Below, piece by piece: positions 15,930 to 23,476 of a stretch of DNA of 26,538 nucleotides. Within the stretch, counting starts at the first letter, position 1. Each line of letters opens with the position of its first letter. A model generated the notes under the pieces. It saw only the letters and a list, made by a program, of their open reading frames with translations. It was not told where the DNA came from and did not search any database. This DNA is from Pseudomonadota bacterium. Its GTDB lineage: Bacteria; Pseudomonadota; Alphaproteobacteria; Rhizobiales; Rhizobiaceae. A program made the position numbers and the translations under genes. Location of the stretch: the NCBI GenBank assembly GCA_023390055.1, contig JAEWDP010000051.1, forward strand, positions 1 to 26,538. Reading direction: 5' to 3'.

Positions 15930-17354
15930 CTAATCCGGGAACCCGACCAGCGCTTTTACTTCAAGATATTCCTTGAACCCGAAAAGGCCGAACTCCCGCC
16001 CATTGCCGGATTGCTTGTAGCCCCCGAAGGGCAGGCTGCGATCAAATGGCGCGCCGTTGAGATAAACCCGCCCCGCCCTGATGCGGTTCGCTATTTTACG
16101 GGCGCGCTCGGGATTGCCAGACTGGATGAAGCCAGCCAGCCCGAATGGCGTATCGTTCGCAACCGAGATCGCCTCGTCCTCGGTGTCATAGCTCATGATC
16201 GACAGTACTGGCCCGAATATCTCCTCGCGCGCGATTGTCATCTCCGGCGTAACATCGCCAAACACGGTCGGGCGCACATAATAGCCCCGGTTCAGCTCTG
16301 CCGGACGGTCGGGTCCGCCTGCAACCAGCGTCGCCCCTTCATCCAGTCCTGACTGAATGAAGTGCTGTACTCTTTCCGCTTGTGACCGGCTGACGAGCGG
16401 TCCCATCGTTGTGGCTGGATCCAGCGGATCACCAAGGCGGATACTTTCTATGGCAGAACGGGCCGCTTCAAAGGCCTCATCGCGTTGGGAGCGGTGAACC
16501 AGCATGCGGGTTGGTGACTGGCAGTTCTGGCCAGCATTGGTGTTGCAAGCATGTACGCCAGCAATCACCGATGCCCTGAGATCGGCATCCTGCAGAATAA
16601 TATTCGCAGATTTTCCGCCCAGTTCCTGCGCAACGCGTTTGACGCTATCGGCCGCCAGCTTTGCAACCTTGATCCCGGCAGCGGTCGATCCAGTAAAGGA
16701 CACCATGCCGATTTCCGGATGGGCAGCGATTGCTTCACCAACTGTCGGTCCGTCACCATTAACCAGATTGAATACGCCGGCAGGCAGCCCGGCTTCATGA
16801 ATCACCTCGGCCAGCAGCATGGAGCTTAGCGGCGCAACCTCGCTTGGTTTTAGAACCACGGTGCAACCAGCCGCAATTGCTGGGGCAACCTTGGAGGCAA
16901 CCTGATTGAGCGGCCAGTTCCATGGCGTGATAAGTCCGCAAACGCCGATTGGTTCGTAGCGGACGACACCGGTTGGCAGTTGCTCTTCAAACTCGAAATT
17001 GGCCAGAACCCGCGCGGCCTCTTCGAAGTGAAACAATGCGACAGTTGCCTGACGTTCGGTCGCGAAAGTGATGGGCGCACCCATTTCCAGCGTCATCGCC
17101 CGCGCGAGTTCCGGCAAGCGCGCCTTGAAGCCCGCAATGATCTTCTCAAGATAACCAAGCCGCTCCGCAACGCTTGTCTCCGCATAAACAGGAAACGCAC
17201 GTTTTGCTGCCTGTGCCGCGCGGTCTACATCCTGCGCAGAACCGAGACTGATCTGGGCAAAGCTTTCCTCCGTTGCGGGATTGATGACCGCCAAAGACGA
17301 CGGGATGACCGGATCGACCCACGTGCCATTAATATAGAACTTCAAGTTTCGCAT
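15930..17354 (-). CDS. NAD(P)-dependent aldehyde dehydrogenase
   Basis: A 474-residue aldehyde dehydrogenase superfamily enzyme with every key element: TPWNWPLNQVASKVAPAIAAG in the cofactor domain, FTGSTAAG, general base Glu244 in QELGGKS, catalytic Cys278 in GQNCQSPTR, and EEIFGPVLSIM near the end. It oxidises an aldehyde to the acid in the cytoplasm; substrate range cannot be read from sequence. GGAGGGGAG precedes the ATG at 17354. It is the last gene of the operon that begins at 22157 and lies 30 bp after the SDR gene. With the SDR upstream, an alcohol-to-aldehyde-to-acid pair is possible. Confidence 0.94.
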   Translation of the reverse strand: MRNLKFYINGTWVDPVIPSSLAVINPATEESFAQISLGSAQDVDRAAQAAKRAFPVYAETSVAERLGYLEKIIAGFKARLPELARAMTLEMGAPITFATERQATVALFHFEEAARVLANFEFEEQLPTGVVRYEPIGVCGLITPWNWPLNQVASKVAPAIAAGCTVVLKPSEVAPLSSMLLAEVIHEAGLPAGVFNLVNGDGPTVGEAIAAHPEIGMVSFTGSTAAGIKVAKLAADSVKRVAQELGGKSANIILQDADLRASVIAGVHACNTNAGQNCQSPTRMLVHRSQRDEAFEAARSAIESIRLGDPLDPATTMGPLVSRSQAERVQHFIQSGLDEGATLVAGGPDRPAELNRGYYVRPTVFGDVTPEMTIAREEIFGPVLSIMSYDTEDEAISVANDTPFGLAGFIQSGNPERARKIANRIRAGRVYLNGAPFDRSLPFGGYKQSGNGREFGLFGFKEYLEVKALVGFPD

Positions 17355-17384
17355 CAGCTCCCCTCCTCTTACCGGGCACTGGTC

Positions 17385-18146
17385 TTAAAGATGCCTGCCC
17401 TCGTCCACTGGCACGACAATACCTGTGGAGCTCGTCAGATAGACGATGCAGGCGATGACCGCCCGCGCAACATCATCGGGCTGGGTGACATGCGCGAGGG
17501 GAAGTTTATCCGCGACCTTCTGCAATTGCTCACGCGACCTGCCCGGAACAAAATCCGTATCAACTCCTGCCGGAGAGACTGAAAATACGCGGATTTCAGG
17601 AGCAAGCGCCTTTGCCAGCGCAATGGTCAGCGCATCCACACCCGCCTTTGCCGCCAGATAGGCAAGGCTGCTCCCAAGTCCGGTTTTCGCCGCTATGGAG
17701 GAAATGTTGACGATTGCCGCACCTTCACCGCGCGCCAGCAACGGGCGGAAGGCCCGCACCATGGCGAATGGCCCACGCAGATTGGTTGTAACGGTGCGAT
17801 CAAAAATCTCATCCGTCAAAGCGGCGAGGTCAGAAGCCGGAACGGCCGTCGTGGCGCCGCCGCAATTCACCAGAACATCGAGACGGCCAAACGCTGTTTC
17901 CACCGCCTCCACGGCTTCATGGATCGAGGCTGGTTCGTCTACCGCAATGCGCAATGCGAGATGTCCGCTACCCTCAAGGCTTCGGACCACGTCATCGGCA
18001 GCATCTTGGCGGCTATGATAGCCAACCACCACCGTTGTTCCCAACGCGGCAAGCCGTCTCGCGGTCGCCATGCCGATACCGCTGCTCGCCCCGGTGACGA
18101 GTGCGATCTTGGGAGCCGGCAATGAAGGAATAGCTTCGCCGCTCAT
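17385..18146 (-). CDS. Short-chain dehydrogenase/reductase (SDR)
   Basis: A 253-residue classical SDR. The cofactor motif TGASSGIG is at residues 18-25, NCGG replaces the common NNAG, and Asn122 is in TTNLRG. The catalytic Ser149/150, Tyr163 and Lys167 appear in NISSIAAKTGLGSSLAYLAAK. The C-terminal SPAGVDTDFVPG loop matches FabG-like enzymes. The start at 18146 makes the standard ATGA overlap with the ligase stop; a frame to 18347 would lie inside the ligase gene. In a pathway with CoA ligase and MaoC, a 3-hydroxyacyl or hydroxy-acid dehydrogenase role is likely (inference). Confidence 0.93.
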   Translation of the reverse strand: MSGEAIPSLPAPKIALVTGASSGIGMATARRLAALGTTVVVGYHSRQDAADDVVRSLEGSGHLALRIAVDEPASIHEAVEAVETAFGRLDVLVNCGGATTAVPASDLAALTDEIFDRTVTTNLRGPFAMVRAFRPLLARGEGAAIVNISSIAAKTGLGSSLAYLAAKAGVDALTIALAKALAPEIRVFSVSPAGVDTDFVPGRSREQLQKVADKLPLAHVTQPDDVARAVIACIVYLTSSTGIVVPVDEGRHL

Positions 18147-19663
18147 TGCTGTTCCTCCCAATAAAGCTGGCGCAATATCTGCTTCAGAACTTTGCCGACA
18201 TTTGAACGCGGAAGTTCTTCGCGTAGCTCTACGCCCGAGAGCCGTTGCATCTTGCCCAATTGCGCATTGGCCCAAGCAAGCACGCCCTGCGGATCCACAC
18301 TTGCGCCACTGCGCGGCACGATCAGGCCAAGGGGGGTTTCGCCCCAACGCTCGCTGGGCACGGCAATAACCGCTGCATCGCTGACATCAGGGTGGGACAG
18401 CAGCTTTTCTTCCAGATCGCTGGCATAGATGTTGAACCCGCCCGAAATGATCATGTCTTTTCTTCGGTCGAGCAACACCAGAAAGCCATCCGCATCGAAC
18501 ATCCCTATGTCGCCGGTGCGATGAAACAGGGTTCCGTCCGTATCGCGCCAATAGAAAGCCTTGTTGGCTTCTTCATTCCGGAAATAACCGGACATCATCG
18601 TTGCCGATCGCCCGATAATCTCGCCCCGCTCTCCCGCAGGCAAATGGTTGCCAGCCTCATCGATAATGCGGATGTCATTGCCTGCTGCCGGTTGGCCAAC
18701 GGTATGCGCCTTGTGCGGAAACGCGCTCAGATCGAGGATGCAGGTACAGCCTCCCTCGGTCAGGCCGTAAACCTCGAGAAAACGGCCCGGCCACTTCTCG
18801 ACAATCGCTTGTTTGTGGCTCGCCTGCAAAGGCGCACCGGTGCTTTGCTTTATTTTGAAGGAAGACAGGTCCCGCTGTTCGAAGCCGTCAGATGCCAGGA
18901 TGCGCTGATACTGCACTGGCACCAGCATCGTGTGTGTTGCACGCTCGGCTTCCGCCAGATCGAGATAAGCCAGCGCATCAAATTTCGGCATCAGAATAAC
19001 GCGCCCGCCATGAAACAGCGTGGCCAGCAACGGCATCAGCGTCGTATTGGAATAAAGCGGCGTGGCCAGCAGCATCGTGCAATTGCGGTCAAGGCCAAAC
19101 AGACTTCGCGCCGCCTGCCCGTAACGCATCGCGTGAGAATGCACGATGCCCTTGGGTCGGCCCGTCGTTCCCGAACTGTATATGATATTGAAATCGGCAT
19201 CCGGCGAGACCGGAATGACGCCTTGCAGCGCCGGCGCAGCGGTTAGCTCCTTCGGCATCCCCGGTCCCGGCGTAATGTCGATGACCGGAGCCTTGGTAAT
19301 TCCATCGAGAACCATCCGGAGGTCATCATGAACGATAATGAGATCCGGCTCGCTGTCCGTGACCATGCCTTCCAGAGCATCACGATGCGCTGAAGCCGGC
19401 AACGGTACGGCACAACCTCCGGCGGCAATGGTCGCCAGATACGCGACGACCAGCTCAACGCTGGCACCGCCCAAAATGCCGATGCGGCCAGCCCCATTCT
19501 GCACGATCGGCGAGAGCGTTCCGGCTACCGCGAGCACCTGATTGCGCAACTCGCCCCAGAGAAGGCGCGTGCCGCCACACTGCAAGGCTTCCTCATCCGG
19601 TCGTTCAAGCCCGTGCGCAAGAATTCCGGCGATAAGGCGATTTCCACCCTCGACCGCGGCCAT
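18143..19663 (-). CDS. AMP-dependent acyl-CoA synthetase/ligase
   Basis: A 506-residue ANL superfamily adenylating enzyme. The P-loop YSSGTTGRPKGIVHSH is near residues 162-177, followed by EVYGLTEGG, HRTGDIG and the hinge region LDRRKDMIISGGFNIYASDLEE. The C-terminal domain ends with RSNVGKVLK, whose lysine performs adenylation. It makes an acyl-CoA from a free acid, ATP and CoA. The start at 19663 overlaps the maoC1 stop (TGATG); an in-frame GTG one codon earlier is also possible. The overlapping start and stop at both ends point to strict co-expression with MaoC1 and the SDR. Acid type (aliphatic, cyclic or aromatic) is not resolved. Confidence 0.94.
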   Translation of the reverse strand: MAAVEGGNRLIAGILAHGLERPDEEALQCGGTRLLWGELRNQVLAVAGTLSPIVQNGAGRIGILGGASVELVVAYLATIAAGGCAVPLPASAHRDALEGMVTDSEPDLIIVHDDLRMVLDGITKAPVIDITPGPGMPKELTAAPALQGVIPVSPDADFNIIYSSGTTGRPKGIVHSHAMRYGQAARSLFGLDRNCTMLLATPLYSNTTLMPLLATLFHGGRVILMPKFDALAYLDLAEAERATHTMLVPVQYQRILASDGFEQRDLSSFKIKQSTGAPLQASHKQAIVEKWPGRFLEVYGLTEGGCTCILDLSAFPHKAHTVGQPAAGNDIRIIDEAGNHLPAGERGEIIGRSATMMSGYFRNEEANKAFYWRDTDGTLFHRTGDIGMFDADGFLVLLDRRKDMIISGGFNIYASDLEEKLLSHPDVSDAAVIAVPSERWGETPLGLIVPRSGASVDPQGVLAWANAQLGKMQRLSGVELREELPRSNVGKVLKQILRQLYWEEQQ

Positions 19664-20121
19664 CACGCATCCTCAATCAGAATGAGGCTGCGCGCGACAA
19701 GAGCGGGTTTTTCCGAGTTCTCGATTTCCATGGTCGACTCGATCTCGATGCGCGTGCCGCTGGCTTGTCGCGTCGCCTGGACAGGGCTCATACTAAGCCG
19801 GATACGGCTGCCGACCTGTACCGGAGCCAGAAAGCGGACCCGCTCATAGCCGTAATTAAGCCCCCGTCCGCGTCGGGTAATCGTAAAAATTTCGCGCTGC
19901 AGCCAGGGGATCAACGACAATACATAAACCCCATGCGCGATGGTCTTGCCACCCGGCATGTCACGCGATGCACGGTCAGGATCGATATGGATCCAGTTGT
20001 CGTCTCCCGTCAGCCGCGCGAAATCATCGATGTTCTTTTGCTCGATCAAAAACCAGTGCGATGAGCCAATGGATTGGCCCGCATAGGCTTGAAAATCGGC
20101 GGCGTGCTCTACGGTCAACAT
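19663..20121 (-). CDS. MaoC-like hot-dog fold (R)-specific enoyl-CoA hydratase family protein 1
   Basis: A 152-residue single-domain MaoC protein. The hydratase motif is FARLTGDDNWIHIDPDRA, with an Asp-His pair as in R-hydratases, followed by GGKTIAHGVYVLSL. It probably hydrates a 2-enoyl-CoA produced from the ligase product. It begins with ATG at 20121 overlapping the oxidoreductase stop (TGATG) and ends overlapping the ligase start, so it is embedded in a translationally coupled string. Only about a third of residues look shared with the second MaoC at 25589-26044, so the two probably have different substrates. Confidence 0.9.
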   Translation of the reverse strand: MLTVEHAADFQAYAGQSIGSSHWFLIEQKNIDDFARLTGDDNWIHIDPDRASRDMPGGKTIAHGVYVLSLIPWLQREIFTITRRGRGLNYGYERVRFLAPVQVGSRIRLSMSPVQATRQASGTRIEIESTMEIENSEKPALVARSLILIEDA

Positions 20122-21146
20122 CACGCAGCACCGCCGGGATAAGGCACCTGTGAGGCCGTTTGTGGCTCGACCGCCAGAACGACCTTGCCGATCTGCTCGT
20201 TCTGATCGAGCATGGTATGCGCGTCATGAACCTGATCCCACGGAAACACCGCGTGAATCCGTGTTGCAATCCGCCCCCGCTCGATGAGCGGCCAGACCTG
20301 CTGGACCAGCTCTCGTGCAATCGCACCTTTGTATGCTGCCGGGCGAGGTCGCAAGGTGGAGCCGGTCAAAGTCAGCCTCCGCCTTACGATTGCACGAATA
20401 TTAACCTCGGCAAATTCACCCTGATGGCTGGCGATAAATACGAGCCGCCCATCCGGCTTAAGAAGATCAAGCTGCTTCTGGGTATAGTCGCCGGCCTGTG
20501 CATCCAGCACCACGTCAACGCCCTCATCATTGGTCACGCGTCTGACGTCGCTTTCCCAGTCGCTGCGATAATCGATCGCGTGCTGAGCGCCGATATCCAG
20601 GCAAGCCTGCCGCTTTTCAGACGTACCCGCAGTTGCGATGACGGTAGCATTGCGTAGCTGCCGGGCAACTTGCGTGGCCGCCATGCCGACACCGCTGGTT
20701 CCGCCTTGAATGAGCAGCGTCTCGCCCTGGGCGAGCCGAGCAAGCCAGATGATATTGTTCCACGCCGTGAAGAACACTTCCGGCAAGGACGCGCCCTCCA
20801 CATAGCTTAGCCCGCGCGGAATCGGCATGCATTGCTCCGCAGGAACGCTGCAGAATTGCGCGTAGCCGCCGCCATTGGTGAGCGCGCAGACACTGTCGCC
20901 GACACGGGGTGCTTCCACGCCCGGGCCGACTTCTTCGACGATACCCGCCACGTCAAGACCTGGAATTGGCGACGCTCCGGGCGGCGGCGGATAGAGGCCG
21001 CGACGTTGCTGAATATCCGGGCGGTTTACCGCCGCGGCAAAAACACGGATCACGACGCTGCCCGGTTCTGCGCGTGGCCGAGGCATTTCGATCCTGCGCA
21101 ACACCTCCGGTCCACCTGGACGTTCGATCTCAATCGCCTGCATCAT
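20121..21146 (-). CDS. Zinc-independent medium-chain quinone oxidoreductase family (PIG3-like)
   Basis: A 341-residue medium-chain dehydrogenase/reductase. It opens MMQAIEIERPGGPEVLRRIE, has NRPDIQQRRGLYPPPPGAS and PGLDVAGIVEEVGPGV in the catalytic domain, and GGTSGVG at 148-154 for NADPH. IDYRSDW and STLRPRP motifs are typical of PIG3/QOR enzymes. The zinc-ligand set of alcohol dehydrogenases is missing. Members reduce quinones or the C=C bond of enones and some enoyl thioesters. GGGAGAGAG lies upstream of two adjacent ATGs at 21146 and 21143; a longer frame to 21179 is unlikely. It is the second gene of the operon, 72 bp after the DUF6282 gene. Confidence 0.92.
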   Translation of the reverse strand: MMQAIEIERPGGPEVLRRIEMPRPRAEPGSVVIRVFAAAVNRPDIQQRRGLYPPPPGASPIPGLDVAGIVEEVGPGVEAPRVGDSVCALTNGGGYAQFCSVPAEQCMPIPRGLSYVEGASLPEVFFTAWNNIIWLARLAQGETLLIQGGTSGVGMAATQVARQLRNATVIATAGTSEKRQACLDIGAQHAIDYRSDWESDVRRVTNDEGVDVVLDAQAGDYTQKQLDLLKPDGRLVFIASHQGEFAEVNIRAIVRRRLTLTGSTLRPRPAAYKGAIARELVQQVWPLIERGRIATRIHAVFPWDQVHDAHTMLDQNEQIGKVVLAVEPQTASQVPYPGGAA

Positions 21147-21218
21147 GCGGGCTCTCTCCCAACAACCTGATTTCTGCACTATGACTTATCGGGTGGAAAG
21201 CCTACCCAGTCCACCGCA

Positions 21219-22157
21219 TCATGCTGGCGACAGGCCAACCAGCTTCGCTGGATTATCGCGGACCATGGTGCGAACATCATCCTCCGAGAAGCCAAGCGCC
21301 AGGCAAAGCTTGATTGCCTGCCGCATTCCTTCAACGGGCGTCGGGTTATCCACTTGCCCGAGATCCGAGCCGATCGAAGAATGCGCCACCCCGGCTGCCA
21401 GGATATGCTCCTTCAATTCCTGCGGAGAAAAAACATTGAAACGTGAATCAATGTAGAGGCAAGCGGACTGCTCGATCAGTGCGCCAAATTCCGCAAGCTG
21501 AGCAATATCCTCATAGGAAAAATGCAGGCCATACATCGGATGGTTTATCAGAAGCCGCTTCACGCCGCGCTTTTTTGCTTCTTCGAACAGCGTCCAGATT
21601 TCCGATACGTGCAGATGGCCGGAAGACAGAATAGCGTCGAAGGCGGCTATCGAGTCGAGAATTTCCTTCACTTCGTCAAGAAGGTTGCCATAGGGACCAA
21701 CGACAGTGATACCGGGCGCAGGCTTCAGCGCCACATTGGAAACCAGACGCGTCTTGCCATGGGAGCTGCGAATATGGTTGGCCGATTGTGCTGTCGGCAT
21801 CCAGATCAGTTTTGCGCCCATTTTGAGTTGCGCATCAACGACAAACGGGTTCAACCCGCCAACGGTGTTGTTGAGCACAAGGCCGCTATACATCGCGACA
21901 TCGAGGTGCCCCAGCAACCGATCCATGATCGGGATGAAGGGCGCCACCGAGTAATGGTGATCCTTGAACAGAATGCCCCGCATACCGGCGGCAGCAGCCT
22001 CTTCCGTCGCTTGGAAATGGTCCACCTTGCGCGGCATGGTCGATGGCCCCGAGTGAACGTGAAGATCCACCGCACCAATGAGCAAGGCATTGGCTACCGC
22101 ATCTTCAATCGTGGCAATCAGTGCCCTTGCCTCTTCCTGGTACGTCCCCGAAGCCAT
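21219..22157 (-). CDS. DUF6282-type amidohydrolase-like putative metallohydrolase
   Basis: A 312-residue protein resembling the uncharacterised DUF6282 family, with the ligand layout of amidohydrolase/PHP TIM-barrel metal enzymes. Visible are DLHVHSGPS (His33, His35), LFKDHHYS (His67, His68), SSGHLHVSE, LLINHPMYGLHFS and, near the C-terminus, SSIGSDLGQ with a late Asp. It likely hydrolyses a C-N, C-O or ring bond in the cytoplasm, perhaps an early step that opens or releases the acid used by the following genes. GGAGGAC precedes the ATG at 22157; the frame extending to 22325 would cross the promoter and the iclR start. It is the first gene of the six-gene operon, divergent from iclR. Confidence 0.82.
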   Translation of the reverse strand: MASGTYQEEARALIATIEDAVANALLIGAVDLHVHSGPSTMPRKVDHFQATEEAAAAGMRGILFKDHHYSVAPFIPIMDRLLGHLDVAMYSGLVLNNTVGGLNPFVVDAQLKMGAKLIWMPTAQSANHIRSSHGKTRLVSNVALKPAPGITVVGPYGNLLDEVKEILDSIAAFDAILSSGHLHVSEIWTLFEEAKKRGVKRLLINHPMYGLHFSYEDIAQLAEFGALIEQSACLYIDSRFNVFSPQELKEHILAAGVAHSSIGSDLGQVDNPTPVEGMRQAIKLCLALGFSEDDVRTMVRDNPAKLVGLSPA

Positions 22158-22186
22158 GCTTAGTCCTCCATGTTTGGTATGGAAAA

Positions 22187-22216
22187 AGCATAGAGCTTGA
22201 CAGTTTCGGGTGACAA
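22187..22216 (-). promoter_or_regulatory. Putative sigma-70 promoter of the DUF6282 operon
   Basis: On the minus strand TTGTCA (22216-22211) and TATGCT (22192-22187) are separated by 18 bp, with a predicted start point near 22180. The palindrome at 22232-22248 is centred about 60 bp upstream, the same spacing as seen before tctB2. Confidence 0.5.
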
Positions 22217-22225
22217 CGTAAGGAT
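22197..22225 (+). promoter_or_regulatory. Putative sigma-70 promoter of iclR
   Basis: A consensus TTGACA (22197-22202) is followed after 17 bp by AAGGAT (22220-22225), giving a start point near 22232. The palindrome at 22232-22248 would begin at or just after the start point, which suits autorepression. It overlaps the opposing promoter of the DUF6282 operon. Confidence 0.45.
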
Positions 22226-22231
22226 CATCCT

Positions 22232-22248
22232 GTTCCGCGCTACGGAAT
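22232..22248. promoter_or_regulatory. Candidate IclR operator, copy 5 (iclR / DUF6282 divergent gap)
   Basis: GTTCCGCGCTACGGAAT has 5-bp perfect arms (TTCCG and CGGAA) and lies 12 bp before the iclR start codon. This copy links the six-site family to the IclR protein, because regulators of this family usually bind their own divergent promoter region. Confidence 0.68.
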
Positions 22249-22260
22249 GGGGAGGCTGAA

Positions 22261-23037
22261 ATGAGTATTCGTGCTATCGAGCGAGCAATGCTGGTGCTGC
22301 AGGAAATGAACATGCAGCCATACACATCGATCGCTCATCTGCATGCGCGGACCAAACTGCCAAAGGCAACGCTGGTACGCATTCTCCAGACTCTCGAAGG
22401 CTTGGGCTTCGTCGAGAATGATCAACGGCTCGGTGGATACCAGGTCAGTGCGCTGGTCGGTTCACTCAGTTCAGGTTTCCACAAAGAGCCCATGGTGGTT
22501 GAGGCCGGGCGACCCTGGGCTGTGGCACTTACACGAAAATACCAATGGCCTACTTCAATCTCACTGCTTGATCGCGATGCCGTGGTTGTGCGTTTCAGTA
22601 CAGTGCCTGACAGTTCCATGTCGCCATTTCACAAGACGGTAAACATGCGCCTTGGCCTCCTGACACGCGGCATGGGACTGGCGTATCTGGCGTTCACACC
22701 ACAGGAAGAGTTGGACCTGCTGATTGAAATAATGCGGCACTCAGGCGATCCCGAGAACAAGCTCGCGCATGACGAAGCCAAGGTGAACCAGATCGTCAAG
22801 CAGATACGGAGCCAAGGCTATGCATCACGGGCGCGACATGTGGAGCCGAGAAACTCCAATACGATTGCGGTGCCGATCATGAACGAGAATGGGCGCGTGG
22901 TGGCAAGTCTCGGCCTTACCTACTTCACCGCCGCATTTTCCGAAGCAGAAGCTTGTGAGCGCTACGTTTCGGTTCTCAAATCGACGTCCACGGAAATTAC
23001 CCACGATCTCGCCCGGATCAAGGACTCCTTTAACTAG
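22261..23037 (+). CDS. IclR-family transcriptional regulator
   Basis: A 258-residue IclR-type regulator. The N-terminal winged helix-turn-helix covers about residues 5-65 (MSIRAIERAMLVLQEM, then HLHARTKLPKATLVRILQTLEGLGFV). The effector-binding domain follows, with RKYQWPTSISLLDRDAVVVRFST, RLGLLTRGMGLAYLAF and the family segment NSNTIAVPIMNENGRVVASLGLTYF near the end. IclR proteins bind short palindromes as dimers or tetramers and respond to small aromatic or aliphatic acids, as repressors or activators. GGGGAGG lies before the ATG. It is divergent from the DUF6282 operon. Its TAG stop is inside the 5-bp duplication made by the IS481 insertion, so the protein end is intact. Confidence 0.94.
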   Translation: MSIRAIERAMLVLQEMNMQPYTSIAHLHARTKLPKATLVRILQTLEGLGFVENDQRLGGYQVSALVGSLSSGFHKEPMVVEAGRPWAVALTRKYQWPTSISLLDRDAVVVRFSTVPDSSMSPFHKTVNMRLGLLTRGMGLAYLAFTPQEELDLLIEIMRHSGDPENKLAHDEAKVNQIVKQIRSQGYASRARHVEPRNSNTIAVPIMNENGRVVASLGLTYFTAAFSEAEACERYVSVLKSTSTEITHDLARIKDSFN

Positions 23038-23038
23038 A
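23034..23038. repeat. Target-site duplication CTAGA, left copy
   Basis: CTAGA directly precedes the left terminal repeat of the IS481-family element and recurs at 25589-25593 directly after the right terminal repeat. It contains the iclR stop codon (TAG at 23035-23037) and, on the minus strand, the TAG that ends the transposase C-terminal fragment. IS481 is known to prefer NCTAGN targets. Confidence 0.85.
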
Positions 23039-23368
23039 TGTGGAGCCTCAACAGGTTGTCCTTTTCCATTGCGAGGCGACTGATTGGTGTTTTGGACTTT
23101 AAGCCACCGTGCGGGCAATGCCAATTGTATCGATGCAGCCAGACGAGGAGTTCGGCGGCTCGGTGCCTTGAGGTCGGATATGCGACCGCGTAGGCCCATT
23201 CCCTGAGCGCGGTCTGGATGAAGCGCTCGGCCTTGCCGTTGGTTCTCGGCGTATAGGGCCTGGTGCGGATGTGCTTGAGGCCGAGATCGCGGCAGGCTCT
23301 GGCGAAGCTTTCGACTTATAGCAGGAACCGTAGCACCTACGGAAGGGATTAGCAGAGACGGCCGCAAC

Positions 23369-23407
23369 AGCGGTGCGCGCAGCCTTTCACTGCAGGCGCG
23401 CACCGCT
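23369..23407. repeat. Perfect stem-loop in the left end of the IS110-family element
   Basis: AGCGGTGCGCGC (23369-23380) and its exact complement at 23396-23407 enclose a 15-nt loop. It lies about 70 bp before the transposase start codon. It may block read-through transcription or translation from outside, or be part of a structured element RNA. Confidence 0.7.
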
Positions 23408-23476
23408 CGAGGTGCCATGGCCAGTCAAATTTTCTCTAGAATGTGAGTGTTCACAACCCATTCGGAGAGATCGTCC

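Noticed and set aside
18245..19246. 333-codon plus-strand open frame
   Set aside because: It lies wholly antisense to the acyl-CoA ligase gene, whose motifs are complete on the minus strand.
22825..23418. 197-codon minus-strand open frame through the iclR end and IS481
   Set aside because: It fuses the antisense of iclR with an out-of-frame part of the transposase; the true transposase remnant is in another frame.
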